A DNA stretch of 64,000 nt from Spirochaetales bacterium (GTDB lineage: Bacteria; Spirochaetota; Spirochaetia; SZUA-6; JAFGRV01). The notes under the pieces were generated by a model. That model searched no databases and was not told the origin of the DNA. It saw only the letters and a program-made list of their open reading frames with translations. Where the stretch lies: NCBI GenBank assembly GCA_016930085.1, contig JAFGHO010000014.1:1-64000 (forward strand), given 5' to 3'. Below, one piece after another: positions 34,658 to 43,225 of this stretch. Every line of letters begins with the position of its first letter. The stretch's first letter is position 1. The position numbers and the translations under genes were made by a program.

Positions 34658-35419
34658 CTAAAGAAGAAAGGGAATAATAGCCTTTCTTTCCCGAGGGTAA
34701 TCGGGAAACGTTTTTCTGTACCATCGGTGGTGGCTGAGCGCCCTCGGCAGAAGATTGGCGGCGGTAAATAAAGCGAAAACCATACCGGGCACAGACCACG
34801 TCAAAACCGCCCATCCGGTCCATTCGATGATTTCACCAAAATAATTCGGGCAGGAAATATAACGATAACAACCTCCAAAAGGGACCCGATAGCCGTTATC
34901 GCGGCCGTTTTTTAATTCTCTGAGTATCTTGTCAGAATGGAGATGAATGGCAAATCCCGCCATGAAAACGATCGATCCGATAATACAACGGATATCGAGG
35001 AGCCAGGAAACGGGATAAGGCGGAGATATGACAAACAGATAATAACCGTTTATATAGCCGTTTAAGATATTAAAGAAGAAACCCATGAAAACGATGAGAA
35101 TCGGGAAATTTTTTTTATTCCGTGCAAGCAGAAAAGGATACACCAGTGCCCGGTGAACATAATGAGCCTGCCACAGTAATAGAAAGAAAACGGAGATGAT
35201 ATGTGTATAGCCTTTTCCCGCCGCAAAGAAGGCAAGCATCAGAAGAAAAGCGGGTGATTCCATGATAATCCAGGCGATTCGTGAGTGTATCACGGCGCCC
35301 CAGCCGGGTCTGTAGTGTCTTCCGTAGGGCGCTGAAATGACAAGAAGCAGTATACAGACAACGGCAGCCGAACCGGTTTCGATATATAGAAAAATGTGGT
35401 AGACGGTATCACATGTCAT
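34658..35419 (-). CDS. Steroid 5-alpha-reductase-like membrane protein
   Basis: A 253-residue membrane protein with about seven hydrophobic segments. The C-terminal half has the SRD5A/DUF1295 NADPH-dependent reductase signature, GYRVPFGGCYRYISCPNYFG, then EIIEWTGWA, and later SHHRWYRKTF and RKAIIPFLL at the very end. The N-terminal SAPYGRHYRPGWG also matches the eukaryotic family. Length equals that of animal 5-alpha-reductases. GAGGAGG precedes ATG 35419; the track to 35452 is rejected. The natural substrate (isoprenoid, fatty or sterol-like enone) is unknown. Confidence 0.85.
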   Translation of the reverse strand: MTCDTVYHIFLYIETGSAAVVCILLLVISAPYGRHYRPGWGAVIHSRIAWIIMESPAFLLMLAFFAAGKGYTHIISVFFLLLWQAHYVHRALVYPFLLARNKKNFPILIVFMGFFFNILNGYINGYYLFVISPPYPVSWLLDIRCIIGSIVFMAGFAIHLHSDKILRELKNGRDNGYRVPFGGCYRYISCPNYFGEIIEWTGWAVLTWSVPGMVFALFTAANLLPRALSHHRWYRKTFPDYPRERKAIIPFLL

Positions 35420-35476
35420 AGGGTTCCTCCTCACGTCATTGTCAACGACCATTTCATAAAAAGACCTCCCCCGAGA

Positions 35477-36040
35477 TTATACGGTCGGAACGAAAAAACT
35501 TTTGACCTCCCGGATGAACACCGCCGCCATTGGAAACGGGGAAATCCCCTTCATCCTTTCCTCAAAAACTGAAGCGAGACTGGTGTAATACCATGCCTGT
35601 TTTTCCCGGGGCCGATTGAATCGTCGCCAGAGTTCTTCCCCCGCAGTCAGAAAATCTTTTTTCATCGACCTTAGGTTGTCGAGTTTATCCGCACAGGCAA
35701 CCGCGAGAACATCGGCCTCCGCGGACCTGAGGTTTTCCAGTGTTTCCGTTTTGCGGTTTTCCCATGATGATGCCTTGTTTTTTTCCGATACGTTCTCCAC
35801 CAGTAATGCGATCCTTTTATTGAAGGTGTTTTCGATCTCTTCGACGGTTACCATCGTATCTTCGAGCGTATCATGAAGGAATCCGGCGATCACCAGGTCT
35901 ATCGGATAATTGTATTCGATGAGCAGCCTGCCGACATTCAAGGGATGAAATATATAGGGGAGCATCGATCCTTTTCTGAATTGCCCATGATGTGCTTTTA
36001 CCGCGAATTTGACGGCATCGAACAGGGCGTTTTTTTCCAT
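35477..36040 (-). CDS. HD-domain (p)ppGpp hydrolase-like protein
   Basis: A 187-residue stand-alone HD phosphohydrolase resembling the hydrolase half of RelA/SpoT and MESH1. Metal ligands are visible in HHGQFRKG, YIFHPLNV and FLHDTLEDT, with a further Asp in CADKLDNLRSMK. There is no synthetase, TGS or ACT domain. It probably degrades (p)ppGpp or a similar nucleotide. AAGGAG lies 8 nt before ATG 36040, preferred over ATG 36046. Confidence 0.82.
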   Translation of the reverse strand: MEKNALFDAVKFAVKAHHGQFRKGSMLPYIFHPLNVGRLLIEYNYPIDLVIAGFLHDTLEDTMVTVEEIENTFNKRIALLVENVSEKNKASSWENRKTETLENLRSAEADVLAVACADKLDNLRSMKKDFLTAGEELWRRFNRPREKQAWYYTSLASVFEERMKGISPFPMAAVFIREVKSFFVPTV

Positions 36041-36136
36041 TACCATAACTCCTTGTTACAACTGAAATATCTTTTTTTGGCTTTCCGGTTGAATATCCCG
36101 ATGCTTTCCAATTAGATGCGGATATACGCCCCCTCG

Positions 36137-36526
36137 TTATGTTTCTTTTTCCTTCTTTACCCTCATGAGTTCTTCGAAGGTCGGGACGTAATCGGGGTTT
36201 TTCATTCGCTGTTTGAGTTGCTCGAGTTCATCTTTTTTTTCCTGTTTTTCTTCCGCGATTTCGGCCTGCTGTTCCCTGTAATTGAGTTTTTCCATGAGTT
36301 CGTCAAGGGCGTCTTCGATTTTTTTGCCGCCGTAATACGGCTTTAAAGCCTGAGCGATCTCGATTGCGATCGATTCACGCTGGTCCTTGTCTTCGAGGTG
36401 CCAGACAGAATAGAGTGATTTTTCGAAGAGTTCATGGATGTCTCCAATGGGCGGTCTCACCGCCGGGATTCCCTTGTTTCTCAGGTATTTGTTTATTTTA
36501 TCGAGCATATTCTCAATTCTGCCCAC
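36137..36526 (-). CDS. Coiled-coil protein of unknown function
   Basis: A 129-residue protein with a globular first half (YLRNKGIPAVRPPIGDIHEL) and a Glu/Lys-rich coiled coil at about 75-112. No family was recognised and there is no signal peptide. The start is GTG at 36526, preceded by AGGAGG. It is flanked by the HD protein and the tRNA gene. Confidence 0.65.
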   Translation of the reverse strand: MGRIENMLDKINKYLRNKGIPAVRPPIGDIHELFEKSLYSVWHLEDKDQRESIAIEIAQALKPYYGGKKIEDALDELMEKLNYREQQAEIAEEKQEKKDELEQLKQRMKNPDYVPTFEELMRVKKEKET

Positions 36527-36700
36527 TTTATCCTCCTTTTCCGATATCGGCGCAATATCGAATTGGCTTCGATACAGTATGCGATGCGATCAATTCCTTC
36601 ACTATTGTTATATTGTATTTTATGGCGGAATTCAAGTTTTTTGACTGCAATTAAGGTTGCAAGGCAACCTCGAATGAGGAAAACGGGGATAATTTGTACG

Positions 36701-36774
36701 ACGAGCAATGCAGGATTTGAACCTGCGACCTCTGGCTCCGGAGGCCAGCGCTCTATCCAGCTGAGCTAATTGCC
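36701..36774 (-). tRNA. tRNA-Arg (anticodon CCG)
   Basis: A 74-nt cloverleaf on the minus strand: acceptor GGGCAAT/ATTGCTC with one G-U pair, D arm GCTCAGCTGGATAGAGC, anticodon stem CTGGC/GCCAG with loop CTCCGGA (anticodon CCG), T arm GCAGGTTCAAATCCTGC. CCA is not encoded. It reads CGG codons. Confidence 0.95.
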
Positions 36775-36991
36775 CTTGTTTAATATAAGAAAACGACTCA
36801 TTAGCATAAAAAAACGACTTCCCCAAAAAGCTGCGCCTTTGGAAGCTGATTTTCACTATGCCGCAATATTATTGAAGAAAGAGAAAAATGTCAAGGATCA
36901 TTACTCCGGATTTTTTACAGACGGCATGCACACGGATATGCCCCTTGCAATAATGCCCGGCTTTCGTGTAAAAGTATGGAGGGAGTCGTCG

Positions 36992-37240
36992 ATGAAACTG
37001 ACCGTGAAAAACAAGACACTTTTTCTTCTTTTTCTTGTTCTCGGGCTTCTTATTGGAAGCATCGCGTGGGAGGTGCTCGAACGGATTATTCATCTCATGC
37101 CGGGATTATCGGATTTCAGCCTTACCATGAATGAACCGCTGACGCTTTTTGATTTCTATGTTCTCGCTGTCTCGTTCAGGGGAAATCCCGGAACTATTCT
37201 CGGCTCGATAGCCGGTATTATCCTGTTTTTCACGATATAG
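36992..37240 (+). CDS. DUF4321-like small membrane protein
   Basis: An 82-residue protein with two hydrophobic segments (LFLLFLVLGLLIGSIAW and GTILGSIAGIILFF) joined by a short loop. The pattern (LTLFDFYVLAVSF, then GSIAGIILF) fits the DUF4321 family, which often sits beside maf in bacteria. It lies 4 nt before maf here. GGAGGG precedes ATG 36992; the frame from 36770 crosses the tRNA gene and is rejected. Confidence 0.72.
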   Translation: MKLTVKNKTLFLLFLVLGLLIGSIAWEVLERIIHLMPGLSDFSLTMNEPLTLFDFYVLAVSFRGNPGTILGSIAGIILFFTI

Positions 37241-37244
37241 ACCG

Positions 37245-37844
37245 ATGGAAAGGATTATTCTTGCGTCCGGGTCATCGCGAAGAAAGGAAATTCTCCGTCG
37301 GCTTCATATTCCCTTCAGGGTTATAAAGCCCGCGTTTGACGAAAAATCGGTGATCGCCCGCACAATCGAAGAAATTGCCGGCAGTTGCGCTGAAAAAAAA
37401 GTCGAAAATGTGGCTCGCAGACTTCCGACGCGAAAGAGAAAATGGGTGCTTGGTGTCGATACCCTTATCGAATTGGAAAAAGAGATAATCGGTAAACCCA
37501 AAAATCGTCATGAAGCCGCGTCTATCCTGAAAAGGCTTTCGGGAAAGATACACAGGGTGGTTTCGGGTATTGCCCTTCTCGCCTCAAATGAGTATCCTGT
37601 TGCTGTACGGGTTGTAACGAGTGCCGTAAAGTTCAAACTGCTTTCGGACATCGAGATACAATTCTATATCAAAACCGGAGAATGGCAGGGTGTTGCCGGT
37701 GCCTACCGAATCCAGGAGCGGGGAGCTTTCTTTGTCGAATGGATAAACGGCTCATATAGCAACATAGTGGGGTTGCCAATATCCGATTTTTATGACATGC
37801 TCAGAGAAAATAATTATTCCTTCTCGTTGAGACAGGGTAATTAA
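37245..37844 (+). CDS. maf: Maf-family nucleotide pyrophosphatase
   Basis: A 199-residue Maf/YhdE protein. ILASGSSRRKEILRRL at the N-terminus and VLGVDTLIELEKEIIGKP are the family signatures; YRIQERGAFFVEWINGSYSNIVGLP ends the domain. Maf enzymes hydrolyse non-canonical or canonical nucleoside triphosphates (dTTP, UTP) and can block septum formation. One family position (usually ADT) reads VDT here. It lies 4 nt after the DUF4321-like gene, upstream of rpsB. Confidence 0.93.
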   Translation: MERIILASGSSRRKEILRRLHIPFRVIKPAFDEKSVIARTIEEIAGSCAEKKVENVARRLPTRKRKWVLGVDTLIELEKEIIGKPKNRHEAASILKRLSGKIHRVVSGIALLASNEYPVAVRVVTSAVKFKLLSDIEIQFYIKTGEWQGVAGAYRIQERGAFFVEWINGSYSNIVGLPISDFYDMLRENNYSFSLRQGN

Positions 37845-37847
37845 ATT

Positions 37848-37920
37848 TTTCCGGGATAATATTATTATTATACATATGATTCCGGAAATTTAAGGATTCG
37901 AAAGAATTCCTGATTTTAAT
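37848..37920 (+). promoter_or_regulatory. Structured leader of rpsB
   Basis: TTTCCGG (37848-37854) and CCGGAAA (37882-37888) can pair. Next comes GGATTCGAAAGAATTCC (37894-37910), a stem with a GAAA tetraloop and one bulge. Both precede the rpsB Shine-Dalgarno sequence and could bind ribosomal protein S2 for autoregulation. This role is an inference. Confidence 0.4.
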
Positions 37921-37936
37921 AATTTGGAGGCGACAT

Positions 37937-38980
37937 TTGGCAGTTGTAACAATGAAAAACCTTTTGGAATCGGGTGTCCATTTCGGCCATCAGACAAAAC
38001 GATGGGACCCCAGGATGAAAAAGTACATTTTTGCAGAAAGAAACGGAATCCACATTATCGATCTTCAGAAAACCATCGCTGCAATCAAGGAAGCGTATCA
38101 GGTGGTAAGGCAGAATGTACTCGAAGGGAAATCCGTACTTTTTGTGGGAACGAAAAAACAGGCCCAGCAAGCCATAGAACGGGAAGCAAAACGATGCGGG
38201 ATGTTCTATATCACCAACAGGTGGCTGGGGGGGATGCTCACCAATTTTCTCACAATCAAGAAATCCCTTCTCCGGTTGAAAAAGATCGAGAAAATGGAAA
38301 TCGACGGGACATTCGGTAGTCTCACGAAAAAGGAAATCTCGCGCTTTCAGAAAGAAAAACAGCGACTCGAGAAAAACCTGAACGGCATCAAGGAAATGAA
38401 AGATCTTCCGGGTATCCTCTTTATTATCGATACCAGGAAGGAAGCGATCGCGATCGCCGAAGCACGGCGGCTTGGTATTCCCATTATTGCAATCGTGGAT
38501 ACCAATTGTAATCCGATCGGTATCGATTATCCCATTCCCGGCAATGACGACGCCATACGGGCGATCACCCTCTTTACCCAGATTATCGCGAATGCGGTGA
38601 TCGAAGCGGAAAACGAGGTCGGTCTTGAAGTAATCGAAACCCTTCAGGAAGAAAAAGAAGAAGGGGAAGATGAAGAGTTCGCGTCGCTTATTGAAAAGCA
38701 GGGTTTTATCCCGGACAAGGATGCGGATTCGGAAACGGAAAATGGTGAGGAAAAAACCGAAACCGACAATGTCGAAAAAGCGGCTGTCGGCGCGAGTATC
38801 GGAACATCGGAAGAAGACGACGACCAGGCGGTTTTCACCGATATGGATTACTCCAATTATGAAGGAGAGGATGATCACAAAAAAGAGGTTAAAAACGAAA
38901 CCGCGGAAGAGATTGAAGAACCCATTGTCAACAAAATAGACAAGAATCAGCTCGATGACGACAAACTTTACGAGGAATAG
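37937..38980 (+). CDS. rpsB: Ribosomal protein S2 with long acidic C-terminal extension
   Basis: A 347-residue 30S protein; bacterial S2 is usually 230-290. The core is normal: [61 protein letters not shown] and [12 protein letters not shown]. From about residue 229 a tail of some 120 residues follows, dominated by Glu/Asp with Lys patches and no recognisable domain. The start is TTG 37937, placed by GGAGG and by alignment to the usual S2 start. tsf begins 10 nt downstream. Confidence 0.96.
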   Translation: MAVVTMKNLLESGVHFGHQTKRWDPRMKKYIFAERNGIHIIDLQKTIAAIKEAYQVVRQNVLEGKSVLFVGTKKQAQQAIEREAKRCGMFYITNRWLGGMLTNFLTIKKSLLRLKKIEKMEIDGTFGSLTKKEISRFQKEKQRLEKNLNGIKEMKDLPGILFIIDTRKEAIAIAEARRLGIPIIAIVDTNCNPIGIDYPIPGNDDAIRAITLFTQIIANAVIEAENEVGLEVIETLQEEKEEGEDEEFASLIEKQGFIPDKDADSETENGEEKTETDNVEKAAVGASIGTSEEDDDQAVFTDMDYSNYEGEDDHKKEVKNETAEEIEEPIVNKIDKNQLDDDKLYEE

Positions 38981-38990
38981 GAGAAAGAAC

Positions 38991-39830
38991 GTGGAAATTA
39001 AAGCTCAGGATGTAAAAAATCTCAGGGAAGCAACCGGTGCCGGAATGATGGATTGTAAAAAGGCATTGGTTACCTCGAACGGCGATTTCAAAAAGGCTGA
39101 AAAATATCTGAAGGAACAGGGTCTTGCCGCTGCGCAAAAAAGGGCCCACAGGGCGACAAATGAAGGAAGAATTTTTTCACGTGTTTCACCGGATATGGGA
39201 ATCCTTCTGGAACTCTCATGTGAAACGGATTTTGTCGCAAAGAACAAGGATTTTATCGCACTTGGAGAAAAACTCGTAGCGATCATCAACGATAAAAAAT
39301 TGACGGCCCCCTCGGACGAACTCGAAGCATGTGTGAAAGATGTCATAGCAGTGATCAAGGAGAACCTTGTTCTCAGGCGCTTTGAGGTTTTAAAAGCAGG
39401 GCAGGATGAACTGCTGGTTCAGTATATTCACGGTGAAGGTAGAATCGGGGTTATCGTCAAGCTGAAAGTATCGGAGCCGGCCCTGAAGGAAAACGAAAAA
39501 GTAAAGCAGACCGCTTTTGATCTGGCGCTTCATGTTGCGGCTTTTGCCCCCCTCTATCTTTCCGCAGGAAATGTGGAGGAGGAATACATGAAAGAACAGG
39601 AAGAGATATTCATGAAACAGGCGGAAAAAACGGGAAAACCCGAAAATGTTCTCAAAGGTATTGTCAAGGGAAAAATGAACAAGCATCTTGCAGATATCTG
39701 TCTTTTAGACCAGGCGTTCGTCAAGGACGAGAAAAAAAATGTAGCATCTGTTCTGAAAGATCTCGGCAAGGAAGTCGGCGGTAATATCGAAATCACGGAT
39801 TATCTCTACTTCAAAATCGGCTCGGAATGA
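38991..39830 (+). CDS. tsf: Elongation factor Ts
   Basis: A 279-residue nucleotide exchange factor for EF-Tu. The N-terminal UBA-like domain reads VKNLREATGAGMMDCKKAL; CETDFVAKN and LALHVAAFAPLYL are the core signatures. The start is GTG 38991, preceded by AGGAG. The frame from 38955 overlaps rpsB and is rejected. In many bacteria pyrH follows tsf, but here frr follows after 49 nt. Confidence 0.96.
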   Translation: MEIKAQDVKNLREATGAGMMDCKKALVTSNGDFKKAEKYLKEQGLAAAQKRAHRATNEGRIFSRVSPDMGILLELSCETDFVAKNKDFIALGEKLVAIINDKKLTAPSDELEACVKDVIAVIKENLVLRRFEVLKAGQDELLVQYIHGEGRIGVIVKLKVSEPALKENEKVKQTAFDLALHVAAFAPLYLSAGNVEEEYMKEQEEIFMKQAEKTGKPENVLKGIVKGKMNKHLADICLLDQAFVKDEKKNVASVLKDLGKEVGGNIEITDYLYFKIGSE

Positions 39831-39879
39831 TATAATCAACATCACAGACATTCATTGTCTTTGACAGAGGAGGAGACAC

Positions 39880-40434
39880 ATGGAAAAAGTCAAGCATACT
39901 GCGGAAGACAAAATGAAAAAAGCAGTTCATGCGCTTGGGGAGGAGTTCAATAACATACGCACCGGTCGCGCTTCTGCGGCCCTGTTTGAGAAGATCAAGG
40001 TCGATTATTATGAACAGAAAGTGCCGCTTAACCAGGTGGCAACGATTTCGGTTCCCGAAGCCCGTCTGGTCGTCATTCAGCCGTGGGACCGGTCGGTTCT
40101 TTCCGAAATTGAAAAGGCGATTCTCAAATCCGAACTATCGGTGAATCCGAACAATGACGGCAAGGTTATCAGGATCAATATTCCCCCTCTGACGGAAGAA
40201 CGCCGCAAGGAACTGGTCAAGCTGGCGAAAAACATCGCGGAACAAAGCAGGGTTTCGATTCGAAATATCAGGCGGGACGCAAATGAAGATCTTAAAAAGA
40301 TGCAGAAATCATCGGAAATCAGTGAAGATTCATCGAAAAGAGGATTGGACGAGATACAGAAGCTGACGGACAAATACATCAAGGACATCAATGATCTGCT
40401 GGAAAAAAAAGAGAAGGAAATTCTTGAAGTTTAG
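39880..40434 (+). CDS. frr: Ribosome recycling factor
   Basis: A 184-residue factor that splits post-termination ribosomes together with EF-G. Family signatures: NNIRTGRASAALFEKIKVDYYE, IQPWDRSVL and KKMQKSSEISEDS. Length is standard. GGAGGAG precedes the ATG. Confidence 0.97.
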   Translation: MEKVKHTAEDKMKKAVHALGEEFNNIRTGRASAALFEKIKVDYYEQKVPLNQVATISVPEARLVVIQPWDRSVLSEIEKAILKSELSVNPNNDGKVIRINIPPLTEERRKELVKLAKNIAEQSRVSIRNIRRDANEDLKKMQKSSEISEDSSKRGLDEIQKLTDKYIKDINDLLEKKEKEILEV

Positions 40435-40460
40435 ACGGTGAAAGAGTCACCCACGCATCG

Positions 40461-41195
40461 ATGAAAGAAAAAACGTTACTCGATCACACGCGGCTGCCGC
40501 TTCATATCGGTGTTATCATGGATGGCAACGGGAGATGGGCAAGGCAGAGAAAAAAACGACGGACATTCGGGCATAAGGAAGGCTTAAAGGCCGCAAAGCG
40601 GGTAGTCCGGGCGGCCGCGGATATCGGTATACAATGTATTACTCTTTATGCATTTTCAACCGAGAACTGGAAGAGAACGCAGCAGGAAGTAACCTTCCTC
40701 ATGCGGCTCGTAAAAAACCATCTTCGAAATGAGCTTGATTTTTACCGGGAGCACCGGATCAGGGTCATTTACTCAGGCGATATTCCGGGGCTTCCGGGAT
40801 ATGTTGCCGACGAGCTTAAAGGGGCTGCGGAAGATACTAGAGCATTCGGGGGACTTATCGTCAACCTCGCCGTCAATTACGGTGGGCAGTATGAGATCGT
40901 GCGGGCCTGCAACCGCTGGCTTCAAAACGCCTCCCGCGATTCAATCCCGGGTGAGATCCCCGTGCTGACGGCGGGCGATCTGGAAGCGCATCTGGATAAT
41001 CCGCAATTGCCGCCTATTGACCTTGTGATTCGTACCGGCGGTGAACGGCGGCTGAGCAATTTTTTTATCTGGGAAACCGCGTACGCGGAGTTGTATTTCG
41101 ATTCGAAACTCTGGCCCGATTGGGACGGGAATGACCTGATTGACGCCATTTTAGATTTTCAAAAAAGAGAAAGAAGATTCGGCAATATAAAATGA
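40461..41195 (+). CDS. uppS: Isoprenyl (undecaprenyl) diphosphate synthase
   Basis: A 244-residue cis-prenyltransferase that makes the lipid carrier for peptidoglycan. GVIMDGNGRWA holds the catalytic Asp; YAFSTENWKR, NYGGQYEIV and RTGGERRLSNFFIWETAYAE follow. It overlaps cdsA by 4 nt (41192-41195). Length is standard. Confidence 0.96.
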   Translation: MKEKTLLDHTRLPLHIGVIMDGNGRWARQRKKRRTFGHKEGLKAAKRVVRAAADIGIQCITLYAFSTENWKRTQQEVTFLMRLVKNHLRNELDFYREHRIRVIYSGDIPGLPGYVADELKGAAEDTRAFGGLIVNLAVNYGGQYEIVRACNRWLQNASRDSIPGEIPVLTAGDLEAHLDNPQLPPIDLVIRTGGERRLSNFFIWETAYAELYFDSKLWPDWDGNDLIDAILDFQKRERRFGNIK

Positions 41196-42037
41196 ACAAA
41201 TTTATTTTTCGCGTATTACTGGCAATCATTATTTTCCCGCTTCTTTATCTTTTTATTTTTGTCATCACCGGGTTTCATTTTGTCGCGCTCGTTCTGTTTA
41301 TTCTCGCTTTTGTCGTTGTCGGGGCGTTCGAGGTGCGGAACTTTTTCGATAAGGCGCATATTCCCACATTCAAATACAGCGCCCCGATTCTCTCGGTAAC
41401 AATCCCGCTTGTCACCTATTTCGAGGTTTTTTTTCTTACCGGCTATGATGCTCTTACCTACAAGTGGCTTATCATTGTCCTTGCGGCCATGTTTATAAGA
41501 ACTATTTTTACCGTGCGTAAAAAAAATATGAACAGCATCATCCCCCTTGCCATATCCTCTTCGTTTATCCTTATCTATCCGGGACTCTTCATGACCTATA
41601 TGATTCGCCTGCTTGCTTTCAGGAATTCGAGCTGTGTTTTTCTGTTTTTTTTAAGCCTGGTATTCAGCAATGAGATCATCTCTTATCTATGCGGAAAGTT
41701 TTTCGGCCAGTCCACAAAACTCAATCTCGCGATAAGCCCGAACAAAACGCTGGTGGGTTTTATATCGGGATTTGTCGGTTCTATCGCGACCGCGGTTGTT
41801 TTCTATTTTCTTGTGCCGGACTTGTTTTCCGCGGATCTTTTCAACGTTATGCTTTTCGGCAGTCTGATCGGACTGACCACCATTTTCGGCGATCTTTTCG
41901 AATCCGCCATGAAACGATCGGCAAATCTCAAGGATTCCGGATTTATCATGATGGGGAGGGGCGGTATCCTCGATACCGTGGATTCCTTCCTTCTGAGCGC
42001 GCCGGTTTTTTACCTTATATATCCGCTTATCTCATAG
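41192..42037 (+). CDS. cdsA: Phosphatidate cytidylyltransferase
   Basis: A 281-residue membrane enzyme that makes CDP-diacylglycerol for phospholipid synthesis. About eight hydrophobic segments precede the C-terminal family signature (FGDLFESAMKRSANLKDSG, MMGRGGILDTVDSFLL), which carries the metal-binding Asp residues. Its ATG overlaps the uppS stop. Confidence 0.95.
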   Translation: MNKFIFRVLLAIIIFPLLYLFIFVITGFHFVALVLFILAFVVVGAFEVRNFFDKAHIPTFKYSAPILSVTIPLVTYFEVFFLTGYDALTYKWLIIVLAAMFIRTIFTVRKKNMNSIIPLAISSSFILIYPGLFMTYMIRLLAFRNSSCVFLFFLSLVFSNEIISYLCGKFFGQSTKLNLAISPNKTLVGFISGFVGSIATAVVFYFLVPDLFSADLFNVMLFGSLIGLTTIFGDLFESAMKRSANLKDSGFIMMGRGGILDTVDSFLLSAPVFYLIYPLIS

Positions 42038-42051
42038 TGATCAGGGCACCA

Positions 42052-43218
42052 ATGCAGAAGCAATCGGAGAATAAAAAGGTCGTGATTCTCGGCAGCACCG
42101 GCTCTATCGGAGAGAACACGCTCGATGTGATCCGATGCGACAGGCACTCGTTTCATGTTGCGGGGCTGTCCTGCCACACGAACATCAGCCGGATCTTCGG
42201 GCAGGCGAAAGAGTTCGGGGCCGCGGCCGTTGCGGTCACCGGACAGTCCGGGCCGGATGCTTCCGGTGACGGGCGTCCGTGGACGATCTACCGGGGTGAA
42301 GACGGCTTGAGAGAAATGCTGGTCCGGCTTGAGCCGGATATCGTCGTGAACGGGATTGCCGGTGCAAACGGTCTTATCCCTTCCATTCATGCGATCTCCT
42401 GTGGGGCGGATCTCGCGCTTGCAAACAAGGAAACGATCGTTATGGGGGGGCCGCTCGTATTCAATCTTGCGAGGGGAAAGGGCTCCCGAATCATTCCGGT
42501 TGATTCCGAACATTCTGCCCTTTTCCAGCTGTTGGCCGGCATACCGGAAAACAGGGTATCTGAAATCGTCATTACGGCCTCGGGGGGGGCTTTCCGCGAC
42601 CTTCCCGTCTCCCGCCTTTCCGATGTGACGGTGAGGGATGCGCTCAAACATCCGACGTGGAATATGGGAAAGAAAATCACCATCGATTCGGCAACTATGG
42701 GAAACAAGGGGCTCGAGATCATCGAGGCGCATTACCTTTTCGGCATGCCTGTTGAAAAAATCAAGGTGGTGATACATCCCCAGAGTCTGGTCCATTCCCT
42801 TGTGAGAACGGTCGACGGCTGTCTTTTTGCCCAGATAAGCAAACCCGATATGCGGATGCCGATCCACTACGCCCTTCATTATCCGGATGTCGCGGCATCC
42901 GGTTTCGGAACACTCGATCTCGCCGGCAGCGAATTCACGTTCTTGCCGGTCGACGAAAATAAATACCCCATGCTTTTCCTTGCCTATCGGGCCGTCAAAG
43001 CGGGCATGCCTTATCCCGTTGTATACAATGCGGCAAACGAGGAGGCCGTGGAAGCGTTTTTCGGGGGCGCTATCCGGTTTACCGCGATTTCCGTTATTGT
43101 GGAGAAGACGCTTGATCTTGTATGGGAAAATATAGTAGGTTCTATAGAAGGAATCATGGAAACAGACAAACGGGCACGGACGTGCGCACGTGAAATCATT
43201 GCAGAAACAGACAGGTAG
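42052..43218 (+). CDS. dxr: 1-Deoxy-D-xylulose 5-phosphate reductoisomerase
   Basis: A 388-residue enzyme making methylerythritol 4-phosphate, the committed step of the MEP isoprenoid pathway. The NADPH site is LGSTGSIGENTLDVI; ALANKETIVMGG, PVDSEHSALFQLL and SATMGNKGLEIIEAHYLF form the metal/substrate site. ATG 42052 is chosen because the long frame upstream runs through cdsA. It sits 14 nt after cdsA and 7 nt before rseP. Confidence 0.96.
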   Translation: MQKQSENKKVVILGSTGSIGENTLDVIRCDRHSFHVAGLSCHTNISRIFGQAKEFGAAAVAVTGQSGPDASGDGRPWTIYRGEDGLREMLVRLEPDIVVNGIAGANGLIPSIHAISCGADLALANKETIVMGGPLVFNLARGKGSRIIPVDSEHSALFQLLAGIPENRVSEIVITASGGAFRDLPVSRLSDVTVRDALKHPTWNMGKKITIDSATMGNKGLEIIEAHYLFGMPVEKIKVVIHPQSLVHSLVRTVDGCLFAQISKPDMRMPIHYALHYPDVAASGFGTLDLAGSEFTFLPVDENKYPMLFLAYRAVKAGMPYPVVYNAANEEAVEAFFGGAIRFTAISVIVEKTLDLVWENIVGSIEGIMETDKRARTCAREIIAETDR

Positions 43219-43225
43219 GGGTTGT

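Noticed and set aside
36770-36991. Upstream frame joined to the DUF4321-like gene
   Set aside because: It begins within the tRNA-Arg gene and has no ribosome site; GGAGGG marks the start at 36992.
41689-42051. N-terminal extension of dxr
   Set aside because: The extra frame runs through the conserved end of cdsA; the true dxr start matches the usual LGSTGSIGEN position.
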